Below, piece after piece: positions 8,907 to 17,995 of a DNA stretch of 40,840 nt. Each line of letters begins with the position of its first letter. The stretch's first letter is position 1. The stretch is from the NCBI GenBank assembly GCA_030591505.1, contig JAUVAY010000006.1, positions 1 through 40,840 of the forward strand. Reading direction: 5' to 3'. The notes beneath the pieces were generated by a model. It ran no database searches, was not told where the DNA came from, and saw only the letters and a program-made list of their open reading frames with translations. The DNA is from Flavobacteriales bacterium (GTDB lineage: Bacteria > Bacteroidota > Bacteroidia > Flavobacteriales_D > JAHECK01). The position numbers and the translations under genes are program-made.

Positions 8907-9332
8907 TTAGGTGTTTTTGTACTCTTTAAATCGTCCATCCTTATAAAAGAGCACGATCCTTTCAATTTCCTTGTCACAACTCTCCTTATTAGTTAAACCT
9001 CCCTCAATTGTTTTAATCACTTGAGTGTCAGTCACAACATCACTTGTGTTTACATCTGTAACATCTACTTTTTGAGCTGTTTCTGCTTTATCACTTCCTT
9101 CTTCAGATGACGCATCATTGAATTTTAGTGCTTTTCCGGTAATTAACCATTCCAGATCTATTTCTGGAAATCGGTGTTTTATCTTAAGAAGGAGGTCTAT
9201 GCTTGGCTTGTTTCTTCCTGAAAATAAGTGAGATAGTGAAGAGCGTTGAATGCCTACTTTTTCCGAAAAAGCAAGTAGAGTTAAGTCTTTTTCTTCTATC
9301 ATTTCCTTTAATCTCTGACCTATATTATCCAT
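8907..9332 (-). CDS. XRE/Cro-like helix-turn-helix regulator
   Basis: A 141-residue protein. The N-terminal ~65 residues are an HTH_3 domain: IGQRLKEMIEEKDLTLLAFS, then EKVGIQRSSLSHLFSGRNKP with the recognition helix, and the WLITGK ending seen in many Bacteroidota regulators of this type. The remaining ~70 residues are acidic and Thr/Asp-rich, probably disordered, with a short charged end (ERIVLFYKDGRFKEYK). A purine-rich GGAAGGAA precedes the ATG on the minus strand. It converges on msrB and lies upstream of the adhesin locus; palindromes at 9458-9487 are candidate operators. Its target is unproved. Confidence 0.9.
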   Translation of the reverse strand: MDNIGQRLKEMIEEKDLTLLAFSEKVGIQRSSLSHLFSGRNKPSIDLLLKIKHRFPEIDLEWLITGKALKFNDASSEEGSDKAETAQKVDVTDVNTSDVVTDTQVIKTIEGGLTNKESCDKEIERIVLFYKDGRFKEYKNT

Positions 9333-9457
9333 TTCCTTCCTTTTATATGCGCTTTTTACTTAATTTATTGTAATAATAATGACTTAAAGTATTAGTAAAG
9401 ATAATATTTGTATAATACTGGTAAAAAGCAGATTAAAACATTTTACTGTTAATGTAT

Positions 9458-9487
9458 TTACATATGTAATTTACATTATTTATGTAA
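9458..9487. promoter_or_regulatory. Two tandem TTACAT/ATGTAA inverted repeats, candidate operators
   Basis: TTACATATGTAA (9458-9469) is a perfect 12-bp palindrome. One base later TTACAT-N5-ATGTAA (9471-9487) repeats the same half-sites. They sit about 130-155 bases upstream of the HTH regulator. ATGTAA also occurs twice at the start of the divergent adhesin intergenic region (10188-10193, 10206-10211). The region is very AT-rich, so chance cannot be excluded. Confidence 0.35.
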
Positions 9488-9582
9488 TTTATCAGGAAAT
9501 TCAACACTTTTTATTTTGAATCAGTTAATCAGCCTATATTTTCATCTTGGATATGATTTTAGGAATACAATTAAAATAGACT

Positions 9583-9619
9583 AAAAAAAATATCCTGATA
9601 GAATTTACCTATCAGGATA
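9583..9619 (-). terminator. Terminator of the HYR-like protein gene
   Basis: Perfect 10-bp stem tatcctgata / tatcaggata (9591-9600, 9610-9619) with a 9-base loop. A run of eight As at 9583-9590 gives the U tract on the minus strand. Confidence 0.88.
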
Positions 9620-9640
9620 CACTATACAAATTAGAATTAT

Positions 9641-10186
9641 TTACGATTCATTATGGGTGATCGTTATCGTTTGTGTATGGCTTTTTTCATTTCCACATTT
9701 ATCAGTTACCGACCAATTTCGTTCAATGGAAATTAAGTTAGCATCATTATCGCTAATTGAAACTTCATTGTAATTCACACTTAAGTTTTGAGAACAATTA
9801 TCCGATGCTGTAATACTTGGAACTTCTGGAACTTGATTTTGATCGACAGTTAGATCAACGGGGTAAGATGATAATTCTGGAGCTGTATTGTCTTTTAGTT
9901 TAATAAATTGTTGAACTGTTGTAGTGTTGTTGCAATCATCTCTTACAGTCCAGATCCTCTCAATAGTTCCTAAACACCCACCAGAATAAATTTTATCCTC
10001 AAAAGTAAATGAAAGTTCACCCTCACAAGTACTCGAAACCATTGGTGTTGTTGTTTCTTCATATTCGTCGCAATTAATGCTTAATTCGACGCTGTTATTG
10101 GGATTGATAGTAATCTGTGAATAGATGTTATTTGTAAAAAACGTAACAATTATCAACCATGACACGTTTAAAAGATATGTTTTCAT
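9641..10186 (-). CDS. Small secreted protein with HYR-like modules
   Basis: 181 residues with a signal peptide ending near NNIYSQ (residue ~24). Two HYR-like modules follow, of the kind strung in long arrays in Bacteroidota adhesins. Each holds a paired-cysteine core: TCEGELSF ... RIWTVRDDCNNTTT, then DNTAPELSSYPVDLTVDQ with TASDNCSQNLSV and RNWSVTDKCGNEKSHTQTIT. Unlike those adhesins it has no sorting domain, PKD or membrane anchor; it stops just after the second module. It is divergent from the giant adhesin (109 bases between starts), so co-regulation is plausible. It could be an accessory or partner of the adhesin, or a remnant of a longer protein; the intact signal peptide and terminator favour a real gene. 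Confidence 0.75.
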   Translation of the reverse strand: MKTYLLNVSWLIIVTFFTNNIYSQITINPNNSVELSINCDEYEETTTPMVSSTCEGELSFTFEDKIYSGGCLGTIERIWTVRDDCNNTTTVQQFIKLKDNTAPELSSYPVDLTVDQNQVPEVPSITASDNCSQNLSVNYNEVSISDNDANLISIERNWSVTDKCGNEKSHTQTITITHNES

Positions 10187-10187
10187 T

Positions 10188-10211
10188 ATGTAAAATTTAG
10201 TGTAAATGTAA
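10188..10211. promoter_or_regulatory. ATGTAA half-sites in the divergent adhesin promoter region
   Basis: ATGTAA at 10188-10193 and 10206-10211, spaced 18 bases apart, lie just upstream of the HYR-like gene (the first overlaps the region of its start) and within 110 bases of the adhesin start. They match the half-sites near the HTH gene. Inferred, weak. Confidence 0.25.
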
Positions 10212-10295
10212 ATAGATTAGAGAATCGGAATTGTTTAGCAATAGACATTTCGATTTTATAACCGCCTGTAATGTCAAACTTTATGCCAACCTCAA

Positions 10296-13200
10296 ATGAA
10301 GAAAGATTTACGTAGTACTTTTAGTTTTATTCTCTTTGTATTTATTATCGGTCTTACTACTGGAAAGAGCCAAACTTCTCAGGAGTTTTGGTTAGCTCCA
10401 CCAGTTATAACGGCTGATCATGCTGGAAAAACACCAATTTATTTACGTATTACTTCAGGTAATGTAGCTGCAGTCGTTACAATATCAATGCCTGCAAATG
10501 CTGGTTTTACTCCAATTATTGTAAATGTACCTGCCAATTCAACATTATCCGAGAACTTAAGTGCCTATGTTACGCAATTAGAAACTCCTTCTAATGATTT
10601 GGCTAATAACACAGGAATACTTATTGAATCTACAGCTGATATTACATGTTATTATGAATTGAGTCCAACAAATAATCCTGATATATGGGCATTAAAGGGA
10701 GAGAACGGATTGGGGACTGAATTTTACGTTCCTGTTCAGAACATATGGCCCAATGGAAATTACACACCCGAATTACCCTATACTTCATTCGATATAGTTG
10801 CAACGGAAGACAATACTGTAGTAAGTATTTATCCAAAAACTGATCTCGATTATAGTCACCCTGCATTACAAGCATTTACTGTTTTTCTTGATAGGGGACA
10901 GACCTATTCGGGGTCAGTAGGGAAATTTGATATTGGAATCTTACCTTCTGAAAATCCTTCAGGTACGGTAATCGTATCAAATAATAATATAGCTGTTAGT
11001 ATTAAAGATGACTCTGTAAACCCTACCGGATATGGTGGATGTAGAGATGTTATGGGTGATCAATTAGTGCCAACTGATATTCTTGGTCTGGAATACATTG
11101 CACAAAAAGGGTTTTTAAATGGAGATGATCAAGTATATGTCTTAGCTACCGATAATAATACTGAAGTCTATATTGATGGTGTATATCAAACGACACTCTT
11201 TGGTGGAGAGATGTACAATTATAGTTTGTCGGAGGATGTGATTTTTATTAATTGTACAAATCCTGTTTATGTAATTCAAAATACCGGGTTTGGTTGTGAA
11301 GTGGGGATGGCTATTTTACCACCTCTTAATTGTGCAGGTTCAGAATCTGTTAGTTTTATGCGTTCTACTTCTGAACGTTTTGGATTAAATATTCTAATTA
11401 AGGACGGTAATCAAGGGAATTTCGAATTAAATGGAGATGCTTCGATCATTACAGCATCAGATTTTACAGTTGTTCCAGGTAATACTGATTGGGTTTATGC
11501 TCAACTCGACTGGGCTAATAATAATACAGGAACGATTCCAGTAGGAACAGCTCAGAAAATTACAAATTCAACCAGCGTTTTTGCATTAGGACTGATCAAT
11601 GGAGGAAATTCATCAGGTTGTAGGTTTGGTTACTTCTCTGAATTCTCAGCAAGTGTGATCGTCGATGCAGGGACGAATTCAACAGTTTGTGGTAACGATA
11701 CTTTACAATTAGTAGGGGATGTAAGTGGTGGAGCCCTTGAAGGGTTTTGGTCAACTTCCGGAACGGGAACTTTTATACCAGACGAATTTGATTTAAATGC
11801 AAACTATATTCCAAGTGTTAATGATGAGGCTAATGGTAATGTTATCATCACGCTTGAATCTATAGGTAGTTGTACTCCTGTAACTGACCAAATAATAGTA
11901 AGTGTTACACCTAGTCCAACAATAGATCTAGGAATAGACCTTGACGCCTGTGCTAATAACCCAAGTGTTAATTTAAGCGCAGCAACAACAGTTGCTACCA
12001 GTGCGCTATGGTATGGTGGAGCTGGATCTTTTTCTCCATCAAATATTGGCTTAAATGTTAGCTATACACCTACAAGTACTGAAATAAGCAATGGTTCAAT
12101 TATGCTTTATGCTAATTCTGCTGGAATGGGAACGTGTAACCCGGTTATTGATTCCATAACAATTAATTTTACGCCTTCTCCAACAGTTGATGCTGGAGCG
12201 AACCAATCCGTTTGTGCAAATAATGCGGAAGTTTTACTTAATGGTAGCGTAACTGTAGGAACAGGAGGAACATGGAGTGGTGGAAGTGGATTGTTTAATC
12301 CAAATCAAAACGCATTGAATGTTATTTATACACCAACAGCAGCAGAAATTGCTAATGGCTCCCTTAACCTTACATTGAGTTCAACAGGAAATGGAGATTG
12401 TAATTTTGAATCAGATCAGGTAACGATAACTTTTACAAGTGCTCCAATTGTTAACGCGGGCAGTGATGATATTTATTGTTCAAATAATGCTGCAATATCT
12501 CTCGGAGGTAGCATAAGCGGTGCAACAGGCGGGCAATGGACCGGTGGACTTGGAGCGTATGACCCAAATAGCACTGATTTAAATGCTATTTATTCACCAA
12601 CAGCTGCTGAATTATCATTAGGTAGTGTGACACTAACTCTTGAGTCAACAGGAAATGGAAATTGTTTAGCAGAAACAGATCAAGTGAGTTATACCTTTTC
12701 TCCTTCACCTACCATAGATGCAGGTTTAAATCAATCTATTTGTGAAAATAACCCTGACGTTAGTCTGAATGCATCAATTAATTTATCTACTGGCGGACAA
12801 TGGTCTGGAGGTTCAGGCGTATTTTCGCCTAATCAAAATGTTTTAAATCCTGTTTATACTCCAACGGCTGCAGAAATTGCTTCCGGTTCAATGCAACTTT
12901 ATATTACATCAACCGGAAATGGAATTTGTAATGCTGTAACCGATTCACTTACAATTACTTTTACACCTGCTCCAACAGCCAATGCGGGTCCTGATCAGGA
13001 AGTATGTGCAAACAATGTGAACGTAAATCTGAATGGAAGTGTTATAGGAGCAACTGGTGGGACATGGACAGGAGGTTCAGGGACATACAACCCTTCAAAC
13101 ACTGTCCCAAATCCAAGTTATACACCATCTGCAATAGAAATTAGTAACGGTACGGTAAGCTTAACTTTTACTACAACAGGAAATGCAAATTGTAATGCTG

Positions 13201-16200
13201 TTTCTGATGATATTGAAATTACAATAAGTGCAGCACCAATCGTTTCTGCAGGCTTTGATGAATCGCTTTGTTCAAATAATGAGATCGTAAACTTAAACGG
13301 ATCTGTAAGCGGAGCTTCGGGAGCAATATGGAGTGGTGGACTAGGGATTTTTGATCCTGGTAATACAGATCTTAATTCTCAATATACACCTACATCGGCT
13401 GAAGTAAGTTTAGGATCTATGACCTTAAGCTTAACAAGTACGGGGAATGGAACATGTATAGCAGAAGAGGATCAGGTTACTTTTACTTTTACACCATCGC
13501 CTGTTGTTGAAGCAGGAAGTGACGAAACTGTTTGTGGTGATCAGAATACCATTCCATTAACTGGTTCTGTTTCTGTTGCATCAGGCGGACAATGGAGTAC
13601 TGCAGGTTCTGGTGGGTTCAGTCCTACCAATACAACTTTAAATGCAAATTATATAGCATCTCCAATTGACATTACGAATGGTGCTGTAATGATCTACCTA
13701 ACATCTATTGGAAACGGTAGTTGTAATGCTGTTATGGATTCGATGTTAATTTCCTTTGATCCTGTTCCTACTGTAGATGCAGGAGTTGATCTTGTTTCAT
13801 GTGAAAATAATGTTGCAGTATTATTAAATGGTCTAGTTACTGGAGCAAGTGGAGGGATATGGAGCGGAGGAAGCGGTGTATTTAACCCTTCAAGCTCATC
13901 TTTAGCTGCAACCTACATTCCTAGTCCAGCTGAGATCGTAACAGGCTCACTTACGCTAACACTTACAACAACTGGAAACGGACTATGTACTGCAGTTTCA
14001 GATCAAATGAATATTACAATAAATCCTGCGCCAATAGTAAGTGCAGGAGCTGACCTTCAATCCTGCGCAAATAATCCATCTGTAATACTGGATGGTAATG
14101 TGCAGTTTGCCAGTGGAGGTATATGGTCGGGTGGAAATGGAAGTTTTAGTCCATCAAATACCTCCTTGAATGCTATTTATACTCCAACAGCTGATGAGAC
14201 AAATAATGGTAGTATGGTATTGACATTAACCTCAACAGGAATTGGTTCTTGTTTAGCGGTTAATGATCAGGTTCAAATAATATTTACCCTTGCACCAGTT
14301 GTAAATGCTGGCCTTGATCAATCGGTTTGTGAAAACAACTCAACGGTTAATTTAATAGGCTCAATTAGTGGAGCTGGTGGAGGAGTATGGTCAGGTGGCA
14401 TAGGTACTTATAGTCCTGACAACAGTTCTTTAAATGTAATATATGAGCCTCATCCTTCTGAATTGGCAAATGGAAATTTAATTCTTACACTCAGCTCTAC
14501 TGGAAATGGTACCTGTAATATTGAATCAGATGACATTGAAATTACATTTACACCAGCACCTATTGTAGAAGCAGGAAGTGATATTACAACTTGTGTTGAT
14601 GATCTTGAAGTTGCACTTAATGGAAACGTTACTGGGGCAACCACTACAGGTTCATGGTCTAGTTCTGGAAATGGTTTTTTTACGCCAAATAACCTTGTAT
14701 TGAATCCTACTTATGTTGTTTCATCGCAAGATAGTATCAATGGTGGAGTTACATTATTTCTTAGCTCTACAGGAAATGGAAATTGTTTTGCCGTAATCGA
14801 TAGTATGATGATAAATGTATTTCCAGTAGGGATTGCAGATGCTGGTTCAGATGTTGAAGTTTGTGCAAACAACAGTAGTGTTAGTTTGGATGGACAAATA
14901 TCGGGAGCTGCATCATCAGGTGTATGGTCGAGTAACGGGAATGGTTCATTTGTTCCTAATGTTACAACACTAAATGCTGATTATATCCCTTCAGCTGACG
15001 ATATTTTAAACGGAACTGTAACACTAACCTTAACTGCAGATGCATGTAACATCGCTGTGGATAATATGATTGTTACTATCACTCCAGCTCCAAGTGTTTA
15101 TGCAGGAGAAGATCAAACAGTATGTATTACTGATCTTGATGTTCAATTAGGAGGAGTTGTCGGTGGAGCAACTTCTACGGGTATATGGGCAAGTAATGGA
15201 ACTGGAACTTTTGTTCCTGATGCAACGACACTTAACGCTATTTATATGCTAAGTTCAGCAGATAGTCTTAATCAAGGGGTAGTGCTTACACTTAGTTCAA
15301 CAAGTAATGGAAACTGTATTGCAGTAGAAGATACTGTCAATATTTTTGTTTTTCCAACAGGGACTGCTGATGCAGGAAGCAATCAAACGGTTTGTGGAAA
15401 TGATGCAGATGTTCAATTAAATGGAATCGTTTCAGGAGGCGCTGATCAAGGGCAATGGAGTTCTTCAGGAACAGGGTTATTTAGTCCAAACGACCTTGCA
15501 CTCGATGCTATTTATACACCTTCGGCTCAGGATATTTCGAATACTAGTGTAACGCTTACCTTATCTACGCTTAACAGTTGTAACCTAGCATCAGATCAAA
15601 TGCAAATTGACATTGACCCGGCTCCTATTGTTACAAGCTATAGTGACACGACAATATGTGGTACTAACCCGATAGTTGATATAGTTGGGAACATTTCGAA
15701 TGCAGGTGGAGGGGTATGGTCTACTTCAGGAACAGGAACTTTTAGTAGTACAACTAATTTATCTACCGTATATACTGCAAGCGCCGATGATATTACTTTA
15801 GGTAGCGTTTTAATTACGCTTACATCAACATCAAATGGACTTTGTTTGGAAGAGTCAGCTTCATTTAACCTTTCATTTTCAGATGGAATTTATGTAAGTG
15901 CCGGACCAGATCAAGAAGTTTGTATCTCATCTACTAATACGGTTTTAGCAGGTGTTATAAATAACGGAACAACTTCAGGTGTTTGGTCTACTAATGGCGA
16001 TGGTACATTTAGTGATGATACAGATTTAAATGCCACTTACAATTTTGGTGCTAACGACTTTATTAATGGAGAAGTTACATTAACGTTGAATTCTACCAAT
16101 AATGGTACTTGTGCTCAGGAAAGTGATCAAATGCTCATCGTATTTGGTAATACGGTGAATGTTTATGCAGGCCCGGATTTAGAGTTGTGTGCTGATAATG

Positions 16201-17987
16201 GTCCACTGCAACTAGACGGAATTGTTTCCGGTGGCTCTACAACAGGTAATTGGTCAACAACTGGTGGAGGTGTTTTTCTACCAAATGAAACTACGTTGAA
16301 TGCTATCTATGATCCAAGTGAGAGCGATAGTCTCTCTGGTTCGTTCAGTTTAATATTAATTTCTACAAATAATGGAGGTTGTTTAGCAGGAAGTGATACT
16401 ACAGATTACCAATTGCGTCCATTACCACAAATTGATGCAGGTGGAGATCAAGTGGTTTGCTCAGGTTCTGATAGTGTGTTTATCCAGACGGTGGTTGAAA
16501 ATGTAGATCAATTGTTATGGACCACTACGGGCTCCGGATCTTTTTATCCTGATAACACATCGCTTCAGGTAGTGTATTTACCTAGCTCAACAGATCAACA
16601 GGTTGGTGCTATTGATCTTATGGTGTCTTCAATCGGATCTTCTCCTTGCCAGGAAGCAAGCAATGAAATTCATGTGACTTTCGCAGATCCATTTGTTGCG
16701 ACTGCAGGAAATGATATTATAACATGTGCAACGATGCTTGAAATCCAATTGGATGGTCAGGTAAGCGGAACAACAACTGGAGCATGGTCAAGTTCAGGTA
16801 GTGGTTTTTTCTTTCCAACGGAAGAGGTGTTAAACGGACAATATTTTGCAAGTCAAGCCGATTCTCTCTTAGGAAGTGTATGGTTAGTACTTTCACCAAC
16901 TAATGCTTCAGGATGTGATGTAGAGACTGATTCACTACAACTTATTATTGAACCTGCACCAATTGCGAATGGAGGAGGTGATCAGATAGTATGTATTGAA
17001 AGTAATGAAGTTCAGCTTAACGGAAGTGTAAGTAATGCCGATGGTGGTGTTTGGGGAACAAATGGAACAGGTGTTTTTATTCCTGATCCAACTCAGCTGG
17101 ATGCTATGTATCAGTTTTCTCCTCAGGATCAGCTGGAGGGAGAAGTGATCTTAATCCTTTCTACAACACAAAGCGGAGTTTGTAGCAGTGTTGTAGATTC
17201 TATCCTAATTGAATTATCAAACCCATTAAGTGCTGCTTTTAGCTGGAATGGACACTGTGTAGAAAATAATATTCAGTTTACGGATGAAACGGTGGTTAAT
17301 AATGGGTTTATTGAAGGCTTTGAATGGAATTTCGGTGATGGGAATAGCTCGTTAGTTCAAAGTCCAAGTAACATATTTCTTAGCGTAGGAACATTTGATG
17401 TATCTCTCGTTGTTTATTCAAATATGGGATGTAATGATTCTATTACGCAGCAGATAATCGTTTACGATAATCCAATGTCCTCATTTGATTGGGAAGAAAC
17501 GGAAAATCAGTTTGAAGTTCAATTTGTCGACCAGTCAGTGGGTGGTGGACAAAACTTTTGGGACTTCGGAGATAATTTTGGTGAATCAGAAGATATCAAC
17601 CCGCTCTATGTGTATATCGAGGAAGGGAATTATTCAGTTACACAGATCGTTTATAATGAGCAGAATTGTGTTGATAGCACGAGTCAGGTTATTACTGTTT
17701 CAGACCCTGATGTATATGCTCCAACAACACCGGAGGCCTTTTCTCCGAATGGTGATGGTGTAAATGATGTATTCTTTGTAAGAGGAGGTCCTTTTACAGA
17801 ACTTAACCTTAAAATATATGATGGATGGGGAGAGTTGATCTTTGAATCAAATAGCATTGATGAAGGTTGGGATGGGAATGCTCGTGGTGATCTCGTTCAA
17901 GTTGGAGTGTATGTTTATGTAGTACAAGCAACCACAACGAGTGGTAAACAATACGAAATACAAGGAAAAGTTACGGTCATTAAATAA
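10296..17987 (+). CDS. Giant T9SS-secreted repeat adhesin (type B sorting domain)
   Basis: 2563 residues, about 7.7 kb. Order: signal peptide (1 to ~25, before QTSQEFW); an IgGFc-binding-protein-like head (~28-450, opening with FWLAPPV and containing DITCYYELSP and TGFGCEVGMAILPP); 21 tandem repeats of 87-90 residues (456 to ~2310); two PKD domains (cores FEWNFGDG and FWDFGDN); and a type B gliding-motility/CHU_C sorting domain (~2472-2563: PEAFSPNGDGVNDVF, LKIYDGWGELIFES, GVYVYVVQATT). Exported by Sec, then by T9SS, and held at or released from the surface. Head and PKD domains suggest binding to glycoprotein or polysaccharide. The stop shares one base with an ATG that can start the SprF-like gene. 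The length and the nearby regulator suggest controlled expression. Confidence 0.93.
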   Translation: MKKDLRSTFSFILFVFIIGLTTGKSQTSQEFWLAPPVITADHAGKTPIYLRITSGNVAAVVTISMPANAGFTPIIVNVPANSTLSENLSAYVTQLETPSNDLANNTGILIESTADITCYYELSPTNNPDIWALKGENGLGTEFYVPVQNIWPNGNYTPELPYTSFDIVATEDNTVVSIYPKTDLDYSHPALQAFTVFLDRGQTYSGSVGKFDIGILPSENPSGTVIVSNNNIAVSIKDDSVNPTGYGGCRDVMGDQLVPTDILGLEYIAQKGFLNGDDQVYVLATDNNTEVYIDGVYQTTLFGGEMYNYSLSEDVIFINCTNPVYVIQNTGFGCEVGMAILPPLNCAGSESVSFMRSTSERFGLNILIKDGNQGNFELNGDASIITASDFTVVPGNTDWVYAQLDWANNNTGTIPVGTAQKITNSTSVFALGLINGGNSSGCRFGYFSEFSASVIVDAGTNSTVCGNDTLQLVGDVSGGALEGFWSTSGTGTFIPDEFDLNANYIPSVNDEANGNVIITLESIGSCTPVTDQIIVSVTPSPTIDLGIDLDACANNPSVNLSAATTVATSALWYGGAGSFSPSNIGLNVSYTPTSTEISNGSIMLYANSAGMGTCNPVIDSITINFTPSPTVDAGANQSVCANNAEVLLNGSVTVGTGGTWSGGSGLFNPNQNALNVIYTPTAAEIANGSLNLTLSSTGNGDCNFESDQVTITFTSAPIVNAGSDDIYCSNNAAISLGGSISGATGGQWTGGLGAYDPNSTDLNAIYSPTAAELSLGSVTLTLESTGNGNCLAETDQVSYTFSPSPTIDAGLNQSICENNPDVSLNASINLSTGGQWSGGSGVFSPNQNVLNPVYTPTAAEIASGSMQLYITSTGNGICNAVTDSLTITFTPAPTANAGPDQEVCANNVNVNLNGSVIGATGGTWTGGSGTYNPSNTVPNPSYTPSAIEISNGTVSLTFTTTGNANCNAVSDDIEITISAAPIVSAGFDESLCSNNEIVNLNGSVSGASGAIWSGGLGIFDPGNTDLNSQYTPTSAEVSLGSMTLSLTSTGNGTCIAEEDQVTFTFTPSPVVEAGSDETVCGDQNTIPLTGSVSVASGGQWSTAGSGGFSPTNTTLNANYIASPIDITNGAVMIYLTSIGNGSCNAVMDSMLISFDPVPTVDAGVDLVSCENNVAVLLNGLVTGASGGIWSGGSGVFNPSSSSLAATYIPSPAEIVTGSLTLTLTTTGNGLCTAVSDQMNITINPAPIVSAGADLQSCANNPSVILDGNVQFASGGIWSGGNGSFSPSNTSLNAIYTPTADETNNGSMVLTLTSTGIGSCLAVNDQVQIIFTLAPVVNAGLDQSVCENNSTVNLIGSISGAGGGVWSGGIGTYSPDNSSLNVIYEPHPSELANGNLILTLSSTGNGTCNIESDDIEITFTPAPIVEAGSDITTCVDDLEVALNGNVTGATTTGSWSSSGNGFFTPNNLVLNPTYVVSSQDSINGGVTLFLSSTGNGNCFAVIDSMMINVFPVGIADAGSDVEVCANNSSVSLDGQISGAASSGVWSSNGNGSFVPNVTTLNADYIPSADDILNGTVTLTLTADACNIAVDNMIVTITPAPSVYAGEDQTVCITDLDVQLGGVVGGATSTGIWASNGTGTFVPDATTLNAIYMLSSADSLNQGVVLTLSSTSNGNCIAVEDTVNIFVFPTGTADAGSNQTVCGNDADVQLNGIVSGGADQGQWSSSGTGLFSPNDLALDAIYTPSAQDISNTSVTLTLSTLNSCNLASDQMQIDIDPAPIVTSYSDTTICGTNPIVDIVGNISNAGGGVWSTSGTGTFSSTTNLSTVYTASADDITLGSVLITLTSTSNGLCLEESASFNLSFSDGIYVSAGPDQEVCISSTNTVLAGVINNGTTSGVWSTNGDGTFSDDTDLNATYNFGANDFINGEVTLTLNSTNNGTCAQESDQMLIVFGNTVNVYAGPDLELCADNGPLQLDGIVSGGSTTGNWSTTGGGVFLPNETTLNAIYDPSESDSLSGSFSLILISTNNGGCLAGSDTTDYQLRPLPQIDAGGDQVVCSGSDSVFIQTVVENVDQLLWTTTGSGSFYPDNTSLQVVYLPSSTDQQVGAIDLMVSSIGSSPCQEASNEIHVTFADPFVATAGNDIITCATMLEIQLDGQVSGTTTGAWSSSGSGFFFPTEEVLNGQYFASQADSLLGSVWLVLSPTNASGCDVETDSLQLIIEPAPIANGGGDQIVCIESNEVQLNGSVSNADGGVWGTNGTGVFIPDPTQLDAMYQFSPQDQLEGEVILILSTTQSGVCSSVVDSILIELSNPLSAAFSWNGHCVENNIQFTDETVVNNGFIEGFEWNFGDGNSSLVQSPSNIFLSVGTFDVSLVVYSNMGCNDSITQQIIVYDNPMSSFDWEETENQFEVQFVDQSVGGGQNFWDFGDNFGESEDINPLYVYIEEGNYSVTQIVYNEQNCVDSTSQVITVSDPDVYAPTTPEAFSPNGDGVNDVFFVRGGPFTELNLKIYDGWGELIFESNSIDEGWDGNARGDLVQVGVYVYVVQATTTSGKQYEIQGKVTVIK
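11661..17220 (+). repeat. 21 coding repeats of ~88 residues in the adhesin
   Basis: Each unit opens with a strand like VDAGxDQxVC, then NGSVSGA, GGxWSGGSGxFxP, LNAxYTPTxxE, GSxxLTLTSTGNGxC and ends DQVxITFTPAP. Two cysteines per unit (after VxAGxDQ and in GNGxC) probably form a disulfide. Units 2-11 (11922-14564) mostly carry WSGG; units 1 and 12-21 carry the WSssGtG form; unit 8 (WSTAGSGG) is intermediate. Units are diverged at base level, so this is not a recent slippage array. Confidence 0.92.
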
Positions 17988-17995
17988 TGTGTGTC

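Larger units (their letters stand above)
9333..9640. other. AT-rich intergenic region of 308 bases
   Basis: No gene was found here on either strand. It holds the likely promoter of the HTH gene (minus strand), two adjacent TTACAT/ATGTAA inverted repeats (9458-9487), and near 9583-9619 the terminator of the HYR-like gene. Confidence 0.6.

Noticed and set aside
11661-17220. CRISPR or DNA tandem-repeat array
   Set aside because: The repeats are diverged protein repeats in one long open frame, not identical DNA units with spacers.
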